DNA of 45,747 nucleotides from Actinomycetes bacterium (GTDB taxonomy: Bacteria; Actinomycetota; Acidimicrobiia; Acidimicrobiales; Microtrichaceae). Location: positions 1 through 45,747 of the forward strand of contig JAEZFI010000247.1 of assembly GCA_023437745.1 (NCBI GenBank), read 5' to 3'. Positions 1 to 7,285 of the stretch are shown here, piece after piece. Within the stretch, counting starts at the first letter, position 1. Each line of letters starts with the position of its first letter. The position numbers were made by a program, and so were the translations under genes. Under the pieces are notes generated by a model that had not been told where the DNA came from, did no database searches, and was given only the letters and a program-made list of their open reading frames with translations.

Positions 1-64
1 ATGGTCACCCGCGGTGCCGTCAGGAACTGCGCTGGATCCACACTTTCCCTTCGGAGGACGTCGG

Positions 65-1426
65 GTGCGCACACTAGCCAAGCGGGTCTCGACCAGGGTC
101 GCCACGCTGGGCCTGCTCGCGCTCGTCGTCGCCTCGTTCCTGGGTGCCGGACCGGCGTCCGCGCAGGACAGCCACTGCGTCGAGAAGGGCTGCGTCCGGG
201 TGCTCCAGGTCGCCGGACTGGTCGACCCGATCCTCGCCGACTTCGTGCGTGGCGGCGTCGACGAGGCGAACGGCACCCCGGGCTACGTCGGCGTGATCCT
301 GGAGCTGGACAGCGACGGCGTGGTGCTCGACGACGCCGACTTCGTCGAGTTCGCCCGGGCGCTCACCACCTCCCGCGTGCCGGTGACCGCGTGGGTCGGC
401 ACGGGCGCCGTCGCTCGCGGCGGCGCTGCCGAGCTGGTGGCCGTGCTGGACGGTTCGACGATGGCCCCCGGCGCCGAGGTCGGTGACATCGTCGAGCAGC
501 GCCTCGCCCGCCGTGAGTTCGGCGACCTCCTCGAAGGCGACCTCGCCCAGCTCCGGGACGAGACCGTCGGTCCCGGTCGCGCCAAGGAGATCGGGCTGAT
601 CGAGCGCGAGGCCCCCACCGCCGGCGACCACCTCGTCGGCCTCGACGGCGTGAAGGTCGAGCAGGTCACCGCCGACGACGGCGAGGTGCGCACCCAGCCG
701 GTGTCACGCGTGGTGATCTCGAAGCTCGGCCTGTGGTCGCAGCTGCTGCACACGGCCGCCAGCCCCGCCCTCGCGTACATCCTCCTGTGCGTGGGCGTGG
801 GGCTCCTGATCTTCGAGTTCTTCACCGCCGGCATCGGCGTCGCAGGTGTCGTCGGCGCCGCCGCGTTCGCCCTGTCGGGCTACGGCTTGGGTGTGCTGCC
901 GACGCGCACGTGGGCGCTCGTCGTGCTCGGCGTGGCCACCGTCGGCTTCGCCATCGACGTGCAGGCCGGCATCCCACGCTTCTGGACGGCGGTCGGCTCC
1001 GTCGGCTGGATCGTCGGCTCGATCTGGCTCTTCGAGTCGGTGTCGCTCCCGTGGATCTCGCTCGCGGTGGGGACCGGCGGGCTGCTCGTGTCGATGATCT
1101 CCGGCATGCCGGCGATGGTCCGCAGCAGGTTCGGCACCCCGACCATCGGGCGGGACTGGATGATCGGGGCCTCCGGGACGGCCGTCACGGCGGTCGACCC
1201 CGACGGCACCGTCGAGGTGGAGGGAGCCCAGTGGCGGGCCCGCACCAACCGCGCCACGCCGATCGCCGAGGGCGAGGAGATCCGGGTGGTCGCCATCGAC
1301 GGGCTGACGCTCGAGGTCGAACCGCCCGAGGGCGGCGCCGTCGACTACCGGGAGCAGCGCAAGGCCCGTCGGGGCGAGTCCGCCGACCCCGATCTCGCGG
1401 GCAGCGAGGACCGCTTGCCGAAGTAA
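65..1426 (+). CDS. NfeD family membrane protein (ClpP-class serine protease homologue)
   Basis: The order of parts fits the NfeD family: a signal peptide (about residues 1-34, ending ASA-QD), a ClpP/SppA-like domain to about residue 200, four or five membrane helices (about 230-350), and a C-terminal OB-fold NfeD domain near residues 365-430. Long NfeD proteins are membrane proteases often paired with stomatins, but no stomatin gene is adjacent here. GTG 65 is chosen because GGAGG lies 7 nt upstream (53-57); an upstream ATG at 14 would put extra residues before the signal peptide. Aligned by its MAPG motif, the position of the family's nucleophile serine reads glycine (ARGGAAE), so the protease may be inactive. 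Family assignment is firm; loss of catalysis is inference. Confidence 0.85.
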   Translation: MRTLAKRVSTRVATLGLLALVVASFLGAGPASAQDSHCVEKGCVRVLQVAGLVDPILADFVRGGVDEANGTPGYVGVILELDSDGVVLDDADFVEFARALTTSRVPVTAWVGTGAVARGGAAELVAVLDGSTMAPGAEVGDIVEQRLARREFGDLLEGDLAQLRDETVGPGRAKEIGLIEREAPTAGDHLVGLDGVKVEQVTADDGEVRTQPVSRVVISKLGLWSQLLHTAASPALAYILLCVGVGLLIFEFFTAGIGVAGVVGAAAFALSGYGLGVLPTRTWALVVLGVATVGFAIDVQAGIPRFWTAVGSVGWIVGSIWLFESVSLPWISLAVGTGGLLVSMISGMPAMVRSRFGTPTIGRDWMIGASGTAVTAVDPDGTVEVEGAQWRARTNRATPIAEGEEIRVVAIDGLTLEVEPPEGGAVDYREQRKARRGESADPDLAGSEDRLPK

Positions 1427-1449
1427 GCAGACCGCATGCAAATTGCTCC

Positions 1450-1478
1450 TTGTCGAGCCGTGGAGCGACTTCTACTGT
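1450..1478 (+). promoter_or_regulatory. Putative promoter of whiB
   Basis: A -35-like TTGTCG (1450-1455), a 17-nt spacer and a -10-like TACTGT (1473-1478) precede the whiB start by 28 nt. The transcript would carry the AAGGGGG ribosome site at 1492-1498, so this gene is leadered. Confidence 0.45.
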
Positions 1479-1506
1479 GCGCCCCACATCACAAGGGGGT
1501 TTGACG

Positions 1507-1773
1507 GTGAGTGCACAACCATCGTTCGAGACCTGGCAGCACCGGGGGGCGTGCCGAGGTCCACAGGCAGCGGTCTTCTTTCCGCCGCCCCAGTTCGAGC
1601 GCAAGGTCGAACGTGCCGAGCGCGAGCGACGCGCCAAGGAGATCTGTGCCGACTGCCCGGTGACGAAGGAGTGCCTCGACTACGCGCTGTCCATCAAGGA
1701 GCCGCACGGCATCTGGGGTGGGCTGAACGAGGCGGAGCGCCGGCTGATCGTCGAAAGCGTCAGCATCTCCTGA
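1507..1773 (+). CDS. WhiB-family iron-sulfur transcriptional regulator
   Basis: This 88-aa protein has the full WhiB signature: cysteines 16, 47, 50 and 56 (C...CxxCx5C) that hold a [4Fe-4S] cluster, and the GIWGG turn at 68-72 followed by a basic/helical tail. WhiB-like proteins occur only in actinobacteria and their phages; they bind the sigma-A region 4 and tune transcription in response to redox, NO or development. GTG 1507 is chosen because AAGGGGG ends 8 nt upstream; an in-frame TTG at 1501 is too close to it. It is probably transcribed alone from the promoter just upstream. Which WhiB subfamily it belongs to cannot be settled by eye. Confidence 0.93.
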   Translation: MSAQPSFETWQHRGACRGPQAAVFFPPPQFERKVERAERERRAKEICADCPVTKECLDYALSIKEPHGIWGGLNEAERRLIVESVSIS

Positions 1774-1801
1774 CCCTCGAGCAGCGTCGTCCGGTCCCCG
1801 A

Positions 1802-1807
1802 TAGCGT
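1802..1807 (+). promoter_or_regulatory. -10 element of fxsA, leaderless type
   Basis: TAGCGT lies 9 nt before GTG 1817, and no Shine-Dalgarno site precedes that codon, so the mRNA probably begins at or next to the start codon. Confidence 0.4.
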
Positions 1808-1816
1808 GAGCGGACC

Positions 1817-2440
1817 GTGCTCGTCTGGCTGCTGTTCCTCTTCGTGGCGGTGCCGCTCAGCGAGATCCTCGTGATCAGCTGGGCCATCGACCTCATCGGT
1901 GGGCAGAACACGCTCCTGTTCCTCATCCTCTTCAGCGCGGCGGGGGCCTGGCTGGTCAAGTACGAGGGCCTCGCCACCGCACGACGGGTCCGGGCCGGGC
2001 TGCAGGCCGGGAGGATGCCCACCTCCGACGTGATCGACGGCCTGGTCGTCCTGGTGGCCGGAGTGCTCCTGCTGACGCCGGGGTTCGTCACCACGGGTGT
2101 CGGCCTGCTCGTGCTGCTCCCGCCGATCCGCGCGCTGATCCGGGCGCGCCTCGGCGCGTCGCTGTCGCGACGCGTCGCACGTCGGGTCCGCGCCGCCGGC
2201 TTCGCCACGGGCCCGTCGTCGGGCTGGCGCCCCGGTGCACAGGAGACGGGTGCCGATGCCGGCCCCCGCACGGGGTTCCGCCGCGCCTACCGTCGACCCG
2301 ACGAGCCCGACCCGTCGGCGGCCCGGGTCTGGGGTGCCCGCGTGCGCGACCCCCACCAGGGGGCGGACGACGTGATCGACATCGACGGCGAGGAGATCGT
2401 CTTCGGCGATTCCGGGCCCGAGCTGGGACCCAGCCGGTGA
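1817..2440 (+). CDS. FxsA family membrane protein
   Basis: The first 110 residues match FxsA: a hydrophobic N-terminus, a second helix near residues 27-45, a short basic loop (KYEGLATARR) and a third hydrophobic stretch with the family motif LLTPGFVT at about 88-95. The remaining 95 residues are charged, arginine-rich and probably cytoplasmic. FxsA in E. coli blocks phage T7 exclusion by F plasmids when overexpressed; its normal role is unknown. The gene is the first of a three-gene run with the NUDIX and MBL genes; its stop overlaps the next start (GTGA). The start is supported by the leaderless-type -10 at 1802. Confidence 0.85.
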   Translation: MLVWLLFLFVAVPLSEILVISWAIDLIGGQNTLLFLILFSAAGAWLVKYEGLATARRVRAGLQAGRMPTSDVIDGLVVLVAGVLLLTPGFVTTGVGLLVLLPPIRALIRARLGASLSRRVARRVRAAGFATGPSSGWRPGAQETGADAGPRTGFRRAYRRPDEPDPSAARVWGARVRDPHQGADDVIDIDGEEIVFGDSGPELGPSR

Positions 2441-3294
2441 GCCCACAGGAACCACCCAGGATGAACCTGCAGACCGAGGATCCCGAGTCGGTCCCCGTGC
2501 GCGACGCGGCCACCGTGATGGTCCTGCGTGACGGCGCCGACGGCCTCGAGATCTGCATGCTGCGGCGCAACCTCCGGTCGGACTTCGTGGGTGGCGCCTA
2601 CGTGTTCCCCGGCGGCGGGGTGGACGCCGAGGACGCCCACGACGACCTCGCTGCCGTCGTCGCCGGCCCCGACGACGAGACCGCCAGCAAGCTCGTCGAG
2701 GTCGAGCGAGGCGGCCTGGCGTTCTGGGTGGCGGCGATCCGTGAGAGCTTCGAGGAGGCAGGGCTGCTCCTCGCCTACGACAGCGCCGGCGAGGTGCTGC
2801 GCTTCGACGAGCCGGTGCTCGCCGAGCGGTTCGTGGAGCACCGGCGCCAGGTGGACGCGGGGGAGCGCCGCCTGGTCGAGGTCTGTGCCGAGGAGTCCCT
2901 GCGCCTGGCCACCGACCGGATCCACTACTTCAGCCGGTGGGTCACACCCCTGGGCGCGCCCCGCCGCTACGACACCCGCTTCTTCGTGACGGCGGCGCCG
3001 GAGGGACAGGAACCGGTCCACGACGACCACGAGGTGATCGAGTCGGTCTGGATCCGTCCCGCCGATGCCCTGCAACGCCACGCCGAGGGCCTGTTCGAGA
3101 TGATCTTCCCGACGGTGCGGACCCTCGAGTCGCTCGCCGTGTTCGGCAGCGCCGCCGAGGTGCTCGAGCACGCCGCGGCGATCTCGCGGATCGATCCGGT
3201 CCTCCCGCGCATCGTCGAGGCCGAGGGCGGCTTGCGCATCGTGCTCCCGGGGGATCGCCAGTTCGACGCGTTCACCTCGGCCCCCATCGAGTGA
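2437..3294 (+). CDS. NUDIX hydrolase, NUDT19-like
   Basis: NUDIX enzymes cleave nucleoside diphosphates linked to another moiety, using a Mg-binding helix. Here the box is split: it starts with PGGGVDAED (about residues 60-68) and resumes roughly 30 residues later with AIRESFEEAG (about 99-108), which supplies the RExxEExG core. An insertion inside the box is the hallmark of NUDT19/RP2-like enzymes, which act on CoA and acyl-CoA. The substrate is therefore inferred to be CoA-like. GTG 2437 overlaps the fxsA stop (GTGA); ATG 2461, preceded by an AGG that is too close, is an alternative giving eight fewer residues. The MBL gene follows 10 nt downstream. Confidence 0.85.
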   Translation: MSPQEPPRMNLQTEDPESVPVRDAATVMVLRDGADGLEICMLRRNLRSDFVGGAYVFPGGGVDAEDAHDDLAAVVAGPDDETASKLVEVERGGLAFWVAAIRESFEEAGLLLAYDSAGEVLRFDEPVLAERFVEHRRQVDAGERRLVEVCAEESLRLATDRIHYFSRWVTPLGAPRRYDTRFFVTAAPEGQEPVHDDHEVIESVWIRPADALQRHAEGLFEMIFPTVRTLESLAVFGSAAEVLEHAAAISRIDPVLPRIVEAEGGLRIVLPGDRQFDAFTSAPIE

Positions 3295-3304
3295 GGCGGT
3301 CGCG

Positions 3305-4219
3305 ATGAGCGCGCCGACGGGCATCGACGGACCGCCGGCCGGCGCCCGGTCGACGGCGGTGCCGGCGCAGGCCCTCGTGGGCGGGGTGGTGGTGGCCCTC
3401 TCGCCGCTCGTGTGCCGGCTCGTGGCGCCCAACCCCTCGCCGATGACGGGCTCGGGCACCAACAGCTACCTCGTCGGCGACCCGATGCAGGGCCCACTCG
3501 TCGCGGTCGATCCGGGCCCCGACGACGAGGACCACCTCGACCGCCTCGCCGCGGCGTCGGCCGGGCGGCTGGAGGTCATCGCCGTCACGCACCACCACCC
3601 GGACCACTGGCCGGGTGCTCGCGGGCTCCAGGCGCGCACCGGCGCGGAGATCGTGGCGTTCGGCCACCCCGACGGGATCCAGCCCGATCGTGTCGTCCGC
3701 GACGGGGACGTCGTTGCCGAGGGGGCGACGGACGCCGGGGACACCTGGCAGCTGAGCGCCGTGCACACGCCGGGACACGCCTCCGACCACCTGTGCTTCG
3801 CGCTCTGGCCCGATGGTTGGCTGTTCAGCGGCGACCACGTGATGGACGGCTCGACCGTGGTGATCCGCCCGCCGGACGGCGATCTCGACGACTACGTGGC
3901 GCAGCTCGCCCGCCTCCGCGCCATGGGCCTGAGCGCCATCGCGCCGGGGCACGGCTCGGTCATCGAGGATCCCGACGGTCGGGTCGACGCCCTGCTGGAG
4001 CACCGGGGGCTCCGCACCGCGCAGGTCCGGCGCATCGTGGAGCAGGGCGGCGACTGGACGGCGTCGGCGGTCGCGGCCGCTGCGTACCCGGGGCTCGACG
4101 TGCGGCTGATCGATGTGTCCACCGCGACGACCTGGGCCGCCCTGCGGAGCCTCGCCGCGTCCGGGGCGGTCGCCGCCACCGACCCCGACGATCCCGACTC
4201 CCCGTTCCGCGCCGTCTGA
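3305..4219 (+). CDS. MBL-fold metallo-hydrolase (LACTB2-like)
   Basis: The metallo-beta-lactamase fold is shown by the zinc motif THHHPDHWPGA (about residues 97-107, the HxHxDH site), a later GHASDH histidine, the SGDHVMDG aspartate segment and the APGHGSVI histidine. After about residue 225 comes a winged-helix-like tail (LEHRGLRTAQVRRI), as in LACTB2-like hydrolases; the human member is an endoribonuclease, while others act on thioesters. The substrate cannot be read from sequence. The gene starts 10 nt after the NUDIX hydrolase and is probably co-transcribed with it, so a shared role in clearing nucleotide or CoA derivatives is possible but unproven. Confidence 0.85.
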   Translation: MSAPTGIDGPPAGARSTAVPAQALVGGVVVALSPLVCRLVAPNPSPMTGSGTNSYLVGDPMQGPLVAVDPGPDDEDHLDRLAAASAGRLEVIAVTHHHPDHWPGARGLQARTGAEIVAFGHPDGIQPDRVVRDGDVVAEGATDAGDTWQLSAVHTPGHASDHLCFALWPDGWLFSGDHVMDGSTVVIRPPDGDLDDYVAQLARLRAMGLSAIAPGHGSVIEDPDGRVDALLEHRGLRTAQVRRIVEQGGDWTASAVAAAAYPGLDVRLIDVSTATTWAALRSLAASGAVAATDPDDPDSPFRAV

Positions 4220-4303
4220 CCCCTCCATCTCGGCCGGAAGTCGGTGGCCGGCCACCGGGATCCGGCCGGGTTCGGGGTGCGCGCGACGGGGGAGCGGGCC
4301 GGG

Positions 4304-5503
4304 TCAGGCCTTCTCGACGAGGACCTGCGTCTCGGCGTCGTGTGCGTCGAGCGCCGAGGTGACCGCGTCCAGCAGGCGGGCCGAGCACCCGGCCAGGCCG
4401 GCGGGAGGTGCGAGCTCCGTCGTGATCAGCGTGGCGATCCGGCGGAACTCCTCGGCAGCGGGGCCACCGCCCAGCGCGACGGGACGACCGTGGTCCCCGC
4501 CGTCGGCCACGGCGTTCTCGATCGGGACGCGCCCGATCAGCTCGACCCCCGCCTCGTCGGCGAGGTCCTGACCGCCGCCCTCGCCGAAGATCAGGTGGCG
4601 TCCGCCGTCGGGCGTGGCGAACCAGCTCATGTTCTCGATCACGCCGAGGACACGCAGGTAGTTCTGCCGTCCCATGTTCACGGCCCGCACGGCGACCTTC
4701 TGCGCCGAGCGCGACGGCGTGGTGACCACGATCATCTCGGCCCGGGGCAGCATCTTGGCGAGCCCCATCTGCACGTCCCCGGTGCCAGGCGGCATGTCGA
4801 TGAGCAGGTAGTCGAGGTCGGCCGCCCACGCGACGTCCTCGAGGAAGTGCTGGACCGCCCGGTTCAGCATGAGACCCCGCCACATGAGCGCCGTCTCCTC
4901 CTTCTCCACGAGGAAGCCCATGGAGACGACGTCGATGCGCCCACGTCCCATCGGGACGGAGTTGGGGAGGATCTTGCCGCCATCGGCGCCCTGGAGCCTG
5001 CCTTCCACCCCGAGCATCCGGGGGACCGAGTGGCCCCAGATGTCGGCGTCGATCAGGCCGACCCGATGGCCGTCGGCCGCCATCGCCGCGGCCAGGTTCA
5101 CGGTCACCGAGGACTTGCCGACGCCGCCCTTGCCGGAGGCGATCATCAGCACCTTGGTGGAGCTCGGCACGGCGGTCTCGTGGGCCCGTTCGGCGACGTG
5201 GCGACGGGCGGTCGCCATCGTCCGGGCCTTCTCCTCCTGGGTCAGCTCGGACCAGTCGATCTTGACCCGCTCGACGCCAGGGAGGTCGAGGACGCGGGCC
5301 CGGACGTCCCGCTGGATCTCGGCCCGGAGCGGGCACCCCGACGTGGTGAGCGCGATCTTGATGCGGACGAGGTGCTCGTCGGGTTCGACCGTCACGCCCT
5401 TCGCCATCCCGAGCTCGACGATGTCGGATCCCAGCTCGGGGTCGATGACGCTCCGGAGCACCGCGGTGACGTCGTCGGTGCTGGGGAACGGGACGGTGGA
5501 CAC
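4304..5503 (-). CDS. mrp: Mrp/NBP35-family Fe-S cluster carrier ATPase
   Basis: The protein has an N-terminal MIP18/DUF59 domain (about residues 8-85, with the SGCPL loop at 55-59) fused to a P-loop ATPase whose deviant Walker A GKGGVGKSS is at 124-132, followed by DADIWGHS and DMPPGTGD. This layout is standard for Mrp/ApbC, which binds and transfers [4Fe-4S] clusters in the cytosol. The CxxC pair often found after VIENMS is absent (ATPDGG instead), as I recall for other actinobacterial Mrp proteins. It is divergent from a SufR-like regulator across only 39 bp, which ties it to Fe-S homeostasis. GTG 5503 follows a TAAAAT -10 by 6 nt. Confidence 0.92.
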   Translation of the reverse strand: MSTVPFPSTDDVTAVLRSVIDPELGSDIVELGMAKGVTVEPDEHLVRIKIALTTSGCPLRAEIQRDVRARVLDLPGVERVKIDWSELTQEEKARTMATARRHVAERAHETAVPSSTKVLMIASGKGGVGKSSVTVNLAAAMAADGHRVGLIDADIWGHSVPRMLGVEGRLQGADGGKILPNSVPMGRGRIDVVSMGFLVEKEETALMWRGLMLNRAVQHFLEDVAWAADLDYLLIDMPPGTGDVQMGLAKMLPRAEMIVVTTPSRSAQKVAVRAVNMGRQNYLRVLGVIENMSWFATPDGGRHLIFGEGGGQDLADEAGVELIGRVPIENAVADGGDHGRPVALGGGPAAEEFRRIATLITTELAPPAGLAGCSARLLDAVTSALDAHDAETQVLVEKA

Positions 5504-5542
5504 GCCCGAATTTTACCGGGAGTCACCGTGTAATCTCCACAC
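5504..5542. promoter_or_regulatory. Divergent mrp/sufR control region with two leaderless-type promoters
   Basis: On the minus strand TAAAAT (5515-5510) lies 6 nt before mrp GTG 5503. On the plus strand TAATCT (5531-5536) lies 6 nt before sufR ATG 5543. The AT-rich patch between the genes is the only one nearby. The imperfect inverted pair ATTTTAC (5510-5516) and GTGTAAT (5528-5534) spans both -10 elements and is a plausible operator for the SufR-like repressor; that last point is inference. Confidence 0.5.
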
Positions 5543-6196
5543 ATGGGTGACGAAGATCCACGCCTCGACATCCTGAAGGCGCTCGGCGACAACACCCGCT
5601 ACGCGATCTACCTCGAGCTCGCTCGTTCGCCACGCCCCCTGCCCACCGCCGCGGTGGCCGAATCGCTCGGGCTCCACGCCAACACCGTCCGCCCGCACCT
5701 CGAGCGGATGCGCGACGTCGGGCTGCTCGAGGTGCGGGTCTCCGGTGCCGGCCAGGTGGGCCGGCCGCAGCACCTCTACTCGCTCATGCCCGACGCCCCG
5801 GCGCTCGGCCTCGAACCGCCGGTCACCCCGATGCTGGCGTCCATGCTCACCACCACGGCCGTGCTGAGCGGCGCGGAGGCCGACCACGCCGTCGAGGCGG
5901 GACGGGAGCAGGGCCGAGCCATGGCGGCCCGGGAGACGGACCGCCCGTGCGTCGAGGCGATCCGGGGGATGCTGGCCCGCCTGGGCTTCGACCCCGAGCA
6001 GATCGACGGCCCGGACAGCACGACCATCGCGTTCGCCCACTGCCCGTTCGCCGAGCTGGCGGCGGCCAACCCCGAGCTGATCTGCAGCCTCCACCGGGGA
6101 ATGCTCGAGGGGTACACGGAGTTGCTGGGGGGCGAGGTCGTGGACTTCCACGATCGGGCGCACCGCGAGCCGTGCCTCGTCGAGCTTCGTGCGTGA
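5543..6196 (+). CDS. SufR-like winged-helix Fe-S regulator
   Basis: An N-terminal ArsR/MarR-type winged helix (about residues 8-80; LPTAAVAESLGLHANTVRPH is the recognition segment) is followed by an effector domain with cysteines 136, 167, 181 and 211. C167 (AHCPF), C181 and C211 match the arrangement of SufR, the repressor that senses Fe-S status through a bound cluster; the first pair here is C-x13-C. It is flanked by two Fe-S biogenesis genes, mrp on the divergent side and erpA downstream, which supports the assignment. No sufBCDS genes are in the window. The 6-nt distance from TAATCT to ATG suggests a leaderless, possibly self-regulated transcript. Confidence 0.75.
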   Translation: MGDEDPRLDILKALGDNTRYAIYLELARSPRPLPTAAVAESLGLHANTVRPHLERMRDVGLLEVRVSGAGQVGRPQHLYSLMPDAPALGLEPPVTPMLASMLTTTAVLSGAEADHAVEAGREQGRAMAARETDRPCVEAIRGMLARLGFDPEQIDGPDSTTIAFAHCPFAELAAANPELICSLHRGMLEGYTELLGGEVVDFHDRAHREPCLVELRA

Positions 6197-6222
6197 CGAT
6201 GAACGGGGCTCGACGGTAGAAT
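6193..6222 (+). promoter_or_regulatory. Putative promoter of erpA
   Basis: GTGACG (6193-6198, 4 of 6 matches to TTGACA), an 18-nt spacer and TAGAAT (6217-6222) form the best sigma-70-type pair in this part of the window. It overlaps the sufR stop codon and would give a leader of about 70 nt ending in the AAAGGAA ribosome site. Confidence 0.5.
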
Positions 6223-6300
6223 CCCATCACGGGTGGCCGCTGGCCACACAGCGTCCGGGCCTCCACCGTGCCTGGGCAATCGGACAAAGGAACCACATCC

Positions 6301-6621
6301 ATGATCACGATCACCGAGAGTGCGGCCACCAAGGTGAAGACCCTCATCGAAGCGGAGGGCGACGACTCCCTCGCGCTGCGTGTCGCGGTCCGGCCGGGTG
6401 GCTGCTCGGGCTTCGCGTACGAGATGTTCTTCGACTCCGACGTCGCGGCCGACGACGTGACCACCGAGCAGGGTGGCATCCGCGTCATCGTCGACCCGTC
6501 CAGCGCCCAGCTCCTCACCGGCGCCGAGCTCGACTACAAGGACGGGCTCGACCAGTCCGGCTTCGCGATCACCAACCCCAACGCACAGCGGACGTGCGGC
6601 TGCGGCCAGTCGTTCAGCTGA
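6301..6621 (+). CDS. erpA: Iron-sulfur cluster insertion protein, ErpA/IscA (HesB) family
   Basis: This 106-aa A-type carrier has the three invariant cysteines C35 (GGCSG), C99 and C101 (TCGCG) that hold a [2Fe-2S] or [4Fe-4S] cluster between two protomers and pass it to apo-enzymes. Length and motif spacing are those of ErpA/IscA. ATG 6301 is chosen because AAAGGAA lies about 8 nt upstream; a longer reading from 6268 would add non-homologous residues. It sits 104 nt after the SufR-like gene with its own promoter, so it may be both co-transcribed and separately expressed. Whether it is the ErpA or IscA orthologue cannot be decided here. Confidence 0.9.
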   Translation: MITITESAATKVKTLIEAEGDDSLALRVAVRPGGCSGFAYEMFFDSDVAADDVTTEQGGIRVIVDPSSAQLLTGAELDYKDGLDQSGFAITNPNAQRTCGCGQSFS

Positions 6622-6693
6622 CGATCGGCGCTCACGGCGGAGCCGTCGAGCGTTCCCCCTGGCGGCCCGCCGTTCGAGAGGTCGAGTGATCGA

Positions 6694-6711
6694 CCCGCCC
6701 GAGATGGCGGG
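6694..6711. terminator. Weak hairpin after erpA
   Basis: CCCGCC (6694-6699) and GGCGGG (6706-6711) form a 6-bp stem with a 6-nt loop, without a T-run. It sits between erpA and ppa and could end the erpA transcript. Confidence 0.3.
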
Positions 6712-6760
6712 CCGTTGCGCGTCCCGGCCCGTGCCGTCGGAGGGGGTGTCCCGCGGGCCG

Positions 6761-6766
6761 TAACGT
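6761..6766 (+). promoter_or_regulatory. -10 element of ppa, leaderless type
   Basis: TAACGT ends 7 nt before ATG 6774. No purine-rich ribosome site lies between them, which fits a leaderless mRNA. Confidence 0.45.
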
Positions 6767-6773
6767 CGCGTCC

Positions 6774-7268
6774 ATGAGCGAGCCGTTCGAGATGGTGGTG
6801 GAGATCCCTCGGGGATCACGCAACAAGTACGAGATCGACCACGAGACCGGTGCCGTCTGGCTGGACCGACGCCTCTTCACCGCGATGGCCTACCCGGCCG
6901 ACTACGGGTACATCGAGGGCACGCTCGGGGAGGACGGCGACCCGCTCGACGTCCTCGTGCTGCTCGACGAGCCGACGTTCCCCGGCTGCCACCTCCACGC
7001 CCGCGCCGTCGGTGTGTTCTGGATGCGCGACGACGCCGGTCCCGACGCCAAGATCCTCGCCGTGCCGGCGGGTGACCCGCGCTGGAAGGGCCTCGAGGAC
7101 CTCGAGGACCTGCCCGAGCACCTCCTCGACGAGATCCGCCACTTCTTCGAGGCCTACAAGCACCTCGAGCCCGGCAAGTTCGCCGAGGTGCGGGACTGGC
7201 AGGGCCGCGAGGCCGCGGAGGCCGAGATCGCCGCCGCCTTCGAGCGGGCCCGGGCGCACGGCTACTGA
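6774..7268 (+). CDS. ppa: Inorganic pyrophosphatase (family I, soluble)
   Basis: The enzyme hydrolyses pyrophosphate to two phosphates in the cytoplasm and so drives biosynthetic reactions forward. Its 164 residues have the usual bacterial length. Active-site features are visible: EIPRGSRNKYE near the N-terminus, YPADYGYIEGT, and the metal-binding signature DGDPLDVLV (about residues 59-67), then KGLEDLEDLP and the helix HFFEAYKHLEPGK. It stands alone, with the leaderless-type -10 at 6761 upstream and a convergent lipoprotein gene 17 bp downstream. It is a typical housekeeping copy with nothing unusual. Confidence 0.96.
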   Translation: MSEPFEMVVEIPRGSRNKYEIDHETGAVWLDRRLFTAMAYPADYGYIEGTLGEDGDPLDVLVLLDEPTFPGCHLHARAVGVFWMRDDAGPDAKILAVPAGDPRWKGLEDLEDLPEHLLDEIRHFFEAYKHLEPGKFAEVRDWQGREAAEAEIAAAFERARAHGY

Positions 7269-7285
7269 GCTCTGGCGGGACCGGG

